Source: Dasyornis broadbenti
Lineage: Eukaryota > Chordata > Aves > Passeriformes > Dasyornithidae
Reading direction: 5' to 3'
Length of the DNA: 64,000 nt
Assembly (NCBI GenBank): GCA_013397935.1
Contig: VZRN01001796.1
Span: forward strand, 285,386 to 349,385
The position numbers and the translations under genes are program-made. Of the stretch, positions 60,554 through 64,000 are shown piece by piece (within the stretch, counting starts at the first letter, position 1; the number at the start of each line of letters is the position of its first letter). Under the pieces are notes generated by a model. That model was not told the origin of the DNA. It worked only from the letters and a program-made list of their open reading frames with translations, and ran no database searches.

Positions 60554-63374
60554 CTTTGAGAAGCACAAACCTTTCCCCAGGTACTGAACCCCTGATTGTT
60601 CACCCTCATCGCTGGCACAGAATCCGTTTTTACTTCGGTTTCATCCTTAAATTTGAGCTGAGATAAAGAAATGCCGGTTGACCCAGCAAGGTTTAGTTTG
60701 GGTGCTTTAACCTCCAGAGCTCAGATCATGACACAACAAAATGAATTTCTTTGCAATTGACCAGCTATGGATTTCCCCAGGTTTTTATTTTCCCTGTTAT
60801 GCCACAGATCCACATTTAAGGAAAACACGATACCTGTCAGCTTTTCAGTAAAAGCCGTCCATCAAAATGATATTTCACATTAATGAGTGCTCTTCCACTG
60901 CACTTCCTCATCGTCATACTCCCAGTAAGGCAGGAAAAGGCTTCAATTTATCTCTACTTTAGTTAAAAAGTAATAAAATTCTGTCCGTCTTTGTGCCTTT
61001 GAGATTGCTCTCGTGACAAATCCTATCCAGGACTGGGAATATTTCAACTCCCACTTCAGAATTCTCAAAGCAGCCATGGGTTGATGCAGCCCCCAAGGTA
61101 GGCCTGTGGCAGAGGAAGCATGAAATTAAATTGTAGTTTATTGATGAAAGTCCTGATAGATGGTCCAGCTGTAGGTAAGATTTTCTTCATTAGTCCAATT
61201 TTTAGGATTGAAAGTCTCTGTAAAATATTATTTAAAAAATCTGAGAAAGGAACGTAAAATCAGGAGAAATGGCAGCTTCTACCAAAGTATTGAATATTTG
61301 GGTAGTCTCGAGATATGAAGATTAGAGAGGCTATTTAATATTTTTAGAATGAAATTAGTAATGGACTGAAAAAATTAATAATTAGGAACTAAACTCAGTG
61401 TCCATTCTCAACAGAGACTGAACAAAAGCCCCACAATTTTAGGTGAGGTGGAGCAGGACTGTCAGCTTTAATCATCTCTGTCAGGCCTCAGATCCTATTT
61501 GTTGGAAGGAGCTGGAAAATCTATTTCTTTTAAGATGTTCTGGGGAAGTTTCTGATTAAAATGAGATATAGTCACGTATCTTAGGCACCCAGACTTCTGG
61601 AACTCCCTGGAATTGTGTGCACCAAGCTGATTTCTCGTGGTAAAAGTCACATGGTGATTTAAATTCTAGATTTAAGAAATCTGGGTGAAGGACAGATGTA
61701 GAACACCTCATCATTTTAGTGTTTACATTTGAAGAATTTGCATTTAGTGAAGCAAAGTAAAGAAAACATCTGAATTATAGCCTGGTGAGTTTGGTCTTTT
61801 TGCTTTTATAGGGTTTTTCATCCTTGTCCCCTGGGTTGGTAGTGTAATGACTGGAGCAAAACTGTAATTTTTTCGGGGGTGGGCGGGGGGGTGGGGAAGA
61901 AAGCCACCTGAGCCCATTGGAAGAAATTTTGAAAATTTTGCCCTGGAGATGATGGCGAGGAGCTGCTCTTGAACATCTCCCCGTTCCATCCCTGTAGTGC
62001 GTTTTGGGTGTTTTCTGCTATAAAAAGGCTTCCCCCCACTCTGGAAGTGATGCAGGAATCTGTGCTGGATCCTGGCTCTGTGCTGGGATATGTTCCTGAG
62101 CCGACCACCTGCTGCTTTTAGAGCTTTTAATTTCGATTTTTTTCCCCCCCCCACATCTGCTTTATTTAATGCTGAGTGTCTGAATATCCTTAGCTTTTTC
62201 CCCCCCAGCTGTGTTTCTGATGGAATTGATAACACACTTTGGCAGTTGGCGTTTCTTGCCACGACTGTGCTGTGTCAGTCTCTGCATAAAACCAATTCTG
62301 CATGAAAACATGGATTTTTCTAAAGCTCAGAGGTATGGAATGGGTCTTTGTTCAGTGCCAGAAGTGGAGGCCCAAAGGGTGGGAATGTGTGCTGTGTAGG
62401 AAGGCAGGGAATACAAGAAACCCCAAACCTGCTTGGCAGTGGGGAATTGGAGCCTCGAGAGAATAAATGGCTGATGAAAAATAACCTTTCATTTGAGCAC
62501 TGGAAGCAAAACAAAATAAATTCGTGTGAGCACCAGCAGGGCAGGAGTGAGTTCTGAAACCTGGTGGCTGGGACAGACTTCACTGGAAAAACCTCTTTGC
62601 AGGGCAGATGCCATCTCTGCAGGCAGAGAGGGAGGCTCGCACGGAGGCGCTGGTGGCAGAGGAGGAAGGGTTTCCTCTGCAGGACCTGCTCCAGTCCCCC
62701 AGAAATCACTGAGAGAGTCACTTCATCATTTAACGGGGCGGAATTGATTCCTTTAAAGCAGTTTTGGTGCTGTCAGGAGCTCATTTGGCTTTGCTGGAGC
62801 CGTGTCCACGAGGAGCAGAGGAAAGCAGGCGTGGTTTCAAATGTACACTGAGTAACTGAGCATTGCAGCAGGGACTGGAGTTTAGGTCACAACTCCCATT
62901 TAAATTCCCCTCATTCTACCAGTACAACATGGAGAAAGAAATTCAGCCAATTTGTGCAAGATTCTGTTTGGTATAAGTCCTGAGCAGGCTTATTTGGTAA
63001 CTGGAATTAATGATATTTGGTGCCTCTTAAATAAAGATTTCTTTTGCGACAATGCTTTGTTGCCTTCAAATATTCAACAGTGTCTTCCAGAAGTCACAGA
63101 ATATTTTTTATTTATCCTACCTGATAACAAAGCTGGTGCAAGAAGTCCCAGCAGGCTGGAGGCTCAGGTTTGTGCTGAAAGGCTGAGACAGTTGTTTATA
63201 ATAGGTAGTTGCCGGTAATTTTAAAAAAATGTTTTAATTTTGTAATATTTTTAAAATAATGCTTTAATTGTCTTAATATCATCCTTATTATCAGGGGAGA
63301 AATAGTTCTGTCTAAGAACAACAGCTGAATGAAGCCTCCAATGTCTCACCTGTGTGTGCTCATCATGAATGAAT
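60554..63374. other. Non-coding stretch, no gene seen
   Basis: This is mostly AT-rich unique sequence with a G-quadruplex motif at 61,875-61,896 and C runs at 62,144-62,153 and 62,202-62,208. A minus-strand frame of 172 codons (61,744-62,262) and one of 133 codons (62,320-62,721) match nothing I know. Confidence 0.6.
61875..61896 (+). other. G-quadruplex motif
   Basis: The plus strand reads GGGGG T GGG C GGGGGGG T GGGG: four G runs of three or more separated by single-base loops. Such short loops favour very stable parallel quadruplexes. No promoter or exon is recognised beside it, so a role is unknown. Confidence 0.85.
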
Positions 63375-63546
63375 GATCACAGAAGCACAGGGTGGTTTTG
63401 GCTGGAAAGGACCTTAAAGATAATTTTTTTTTTCCAGCTCCTTCCATGGGCAGGGACACCTCCCACTGTCCCAGGCTGCTCCAAGCCCCATCCAGCCTGG
63501 CCTTGGACACTTCCAGGGATCTAGAGGCAGCCACAGCTTCTCTGTA
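63375..63546 (-). mobile_element. CR1 LINE 3' fragment
   Basis: The plus strand reads 'gatcacagaagcacagggtggttttggctggaaaggacc', a T run, 'catgggcagggacacctcccactgtcccaggctgctccaagcccc' and 'ccagcctggccttggacacttccagggatctagaggcagccacagcttctctg', and then stops. It is the reverse complement of a CR1 3' end truncated after about 170 bases. Confidence 0.9.
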
Positions 63547-64000
63547 GATGGACAGATTGACTAAAGGCAACTTGAGATTCATTAAGAAACGTAGGGATGA
63601 AGTCAGGAATATTTTCAGACAACGACAACGCTTGAGCTCCAAAGTTCGGTTTTTTTATCTGCTCTTGGCTTCCTGGTATTAAACAGAAATTTCACACTTT
63701 GGAAGGTGCCAACTGGCTTTTATTCAGATGGTGTTTTTCTTTAGTTCCTTCTGCATCTTGTGCATTCCTGATAATTAAGCTTCAAAGTCAGTGTGGGTTT
63801 CTTTTGAGGGAGTGTGAGTTTAGGCATTGCTGGGTGCATTTGATTGGCTTGGTTGGCTGCTGGACAGAGACTCCAGTTCTCATCCTGCTCCACGAAGATT
63901 ATCTTCACAAATGGAGGCACATTTTGTCTTTGACACAAAAAGATGCCACAGCTGGGCCACTCTGGATCTATGTCACACATCTGGAGAGCTCTGCAGAGCA
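63547..64000. other. Non-coding stretch to the window end
   Basis: Unique sequence without a recognised repeat or convincing open frame. Confidence 0.7.

Noticed and set aside
60143..60568. 141-codon minus-strand frame
   Set aside because: It is the antisense of CR1 copy B.

Overview
This window looks like vertebrate nuclear DNA from a bird, most likely a passerine. The main evidence is a set of eleven fragments of the CR1 non-LTR retrotransposon, recognisable from their shared 3' consensus (the 'gggcagggacacc ... ccaggctgctccaagcc ... ccagcctggcctt' phrases and an 'attctgtg' tail). I see no SINEs, no clear LTRs or endogenous retroviruses, no tRNA or rRNA genes, no prokaryotic operon structure and no CRISPR array. 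The sequence is mainly AT-rich, with long homopolymer tracts, microsatellites and isolated GC-rich patches. This fits an intron or a gene-poor regulatory region in a large avian locus. One assembly gap of 29 Ns lies at 10,772-10,800.

I could not identify any complete protein-coding gene. Almost all open frames in the window are random, or come from CR1, minisatellite or homopolymer sequence. The strongest gene-associated feature is a CpG-rich block at about 9.99-10.66 kb. It carries a YY1/ETS-like composite motif and ends in a GTAAGT splice donor on the plus strand. A second GC-rich block at about 11.68-11.92 kb contains a 16-codon reading frame with an ideal Kozak context and ends at a CAAG|GTGAGT donor. 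Together these suggest alternative plus-strand 5' exons of an unidentified gene whose body would lie to the right. Several exon-like intervals further right (19.39, 27.93, 40.28, 44.49, 45.50 and 48.63 kb) have a pyrimidine tract plus AG on the left and a GT donor on the right. None encodes a peptide I recognise, so all are candidates only.

Layout: 0-9 kb is a TTCC microsatellite followed by mostly featureless non-coding DNA with a short CR1 tail at 2.85 kb. 9-12 kb holds homopolymers, the CpG island, the gap and the two candidate 5' exons. 12-25 kb is non-coding with a 60-base T run, a long minus-strand CR1 (14.87-15.69 kb), an alternating purine/pyrimidine tract with E-boxes (19.9 kb) and a plus-strand CR1 (24.48-25.19 kb). 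25-40 kb is AT-rich with a CR1 (31.5 kb) abutting a 20-bp tandem repeat, another CR1 fragment (37.8 kb) and a 28-bp minisatellite (39.05-39.44 kb). 40-50 kb has candidate exons, a GC-rich patch at 42.1-42.7 kb and two CR1s. 50-64 kb has an inverted pair of related CR1s (55.5 and 60.3 kb) that share an unusual internal segment, a long AT-rich block resembling conserved non-coding DNA (56.7-57.2 kb), a G-quadruplex motif (61.9 kb) and a last CR1 fragment.

No undescribed multi-gene system is visible. The items most worth checking are the candidate exons downstream of the CpG island, the CR1 variant with the shared internal segment, and the E-box/Z-DNA-type tract.
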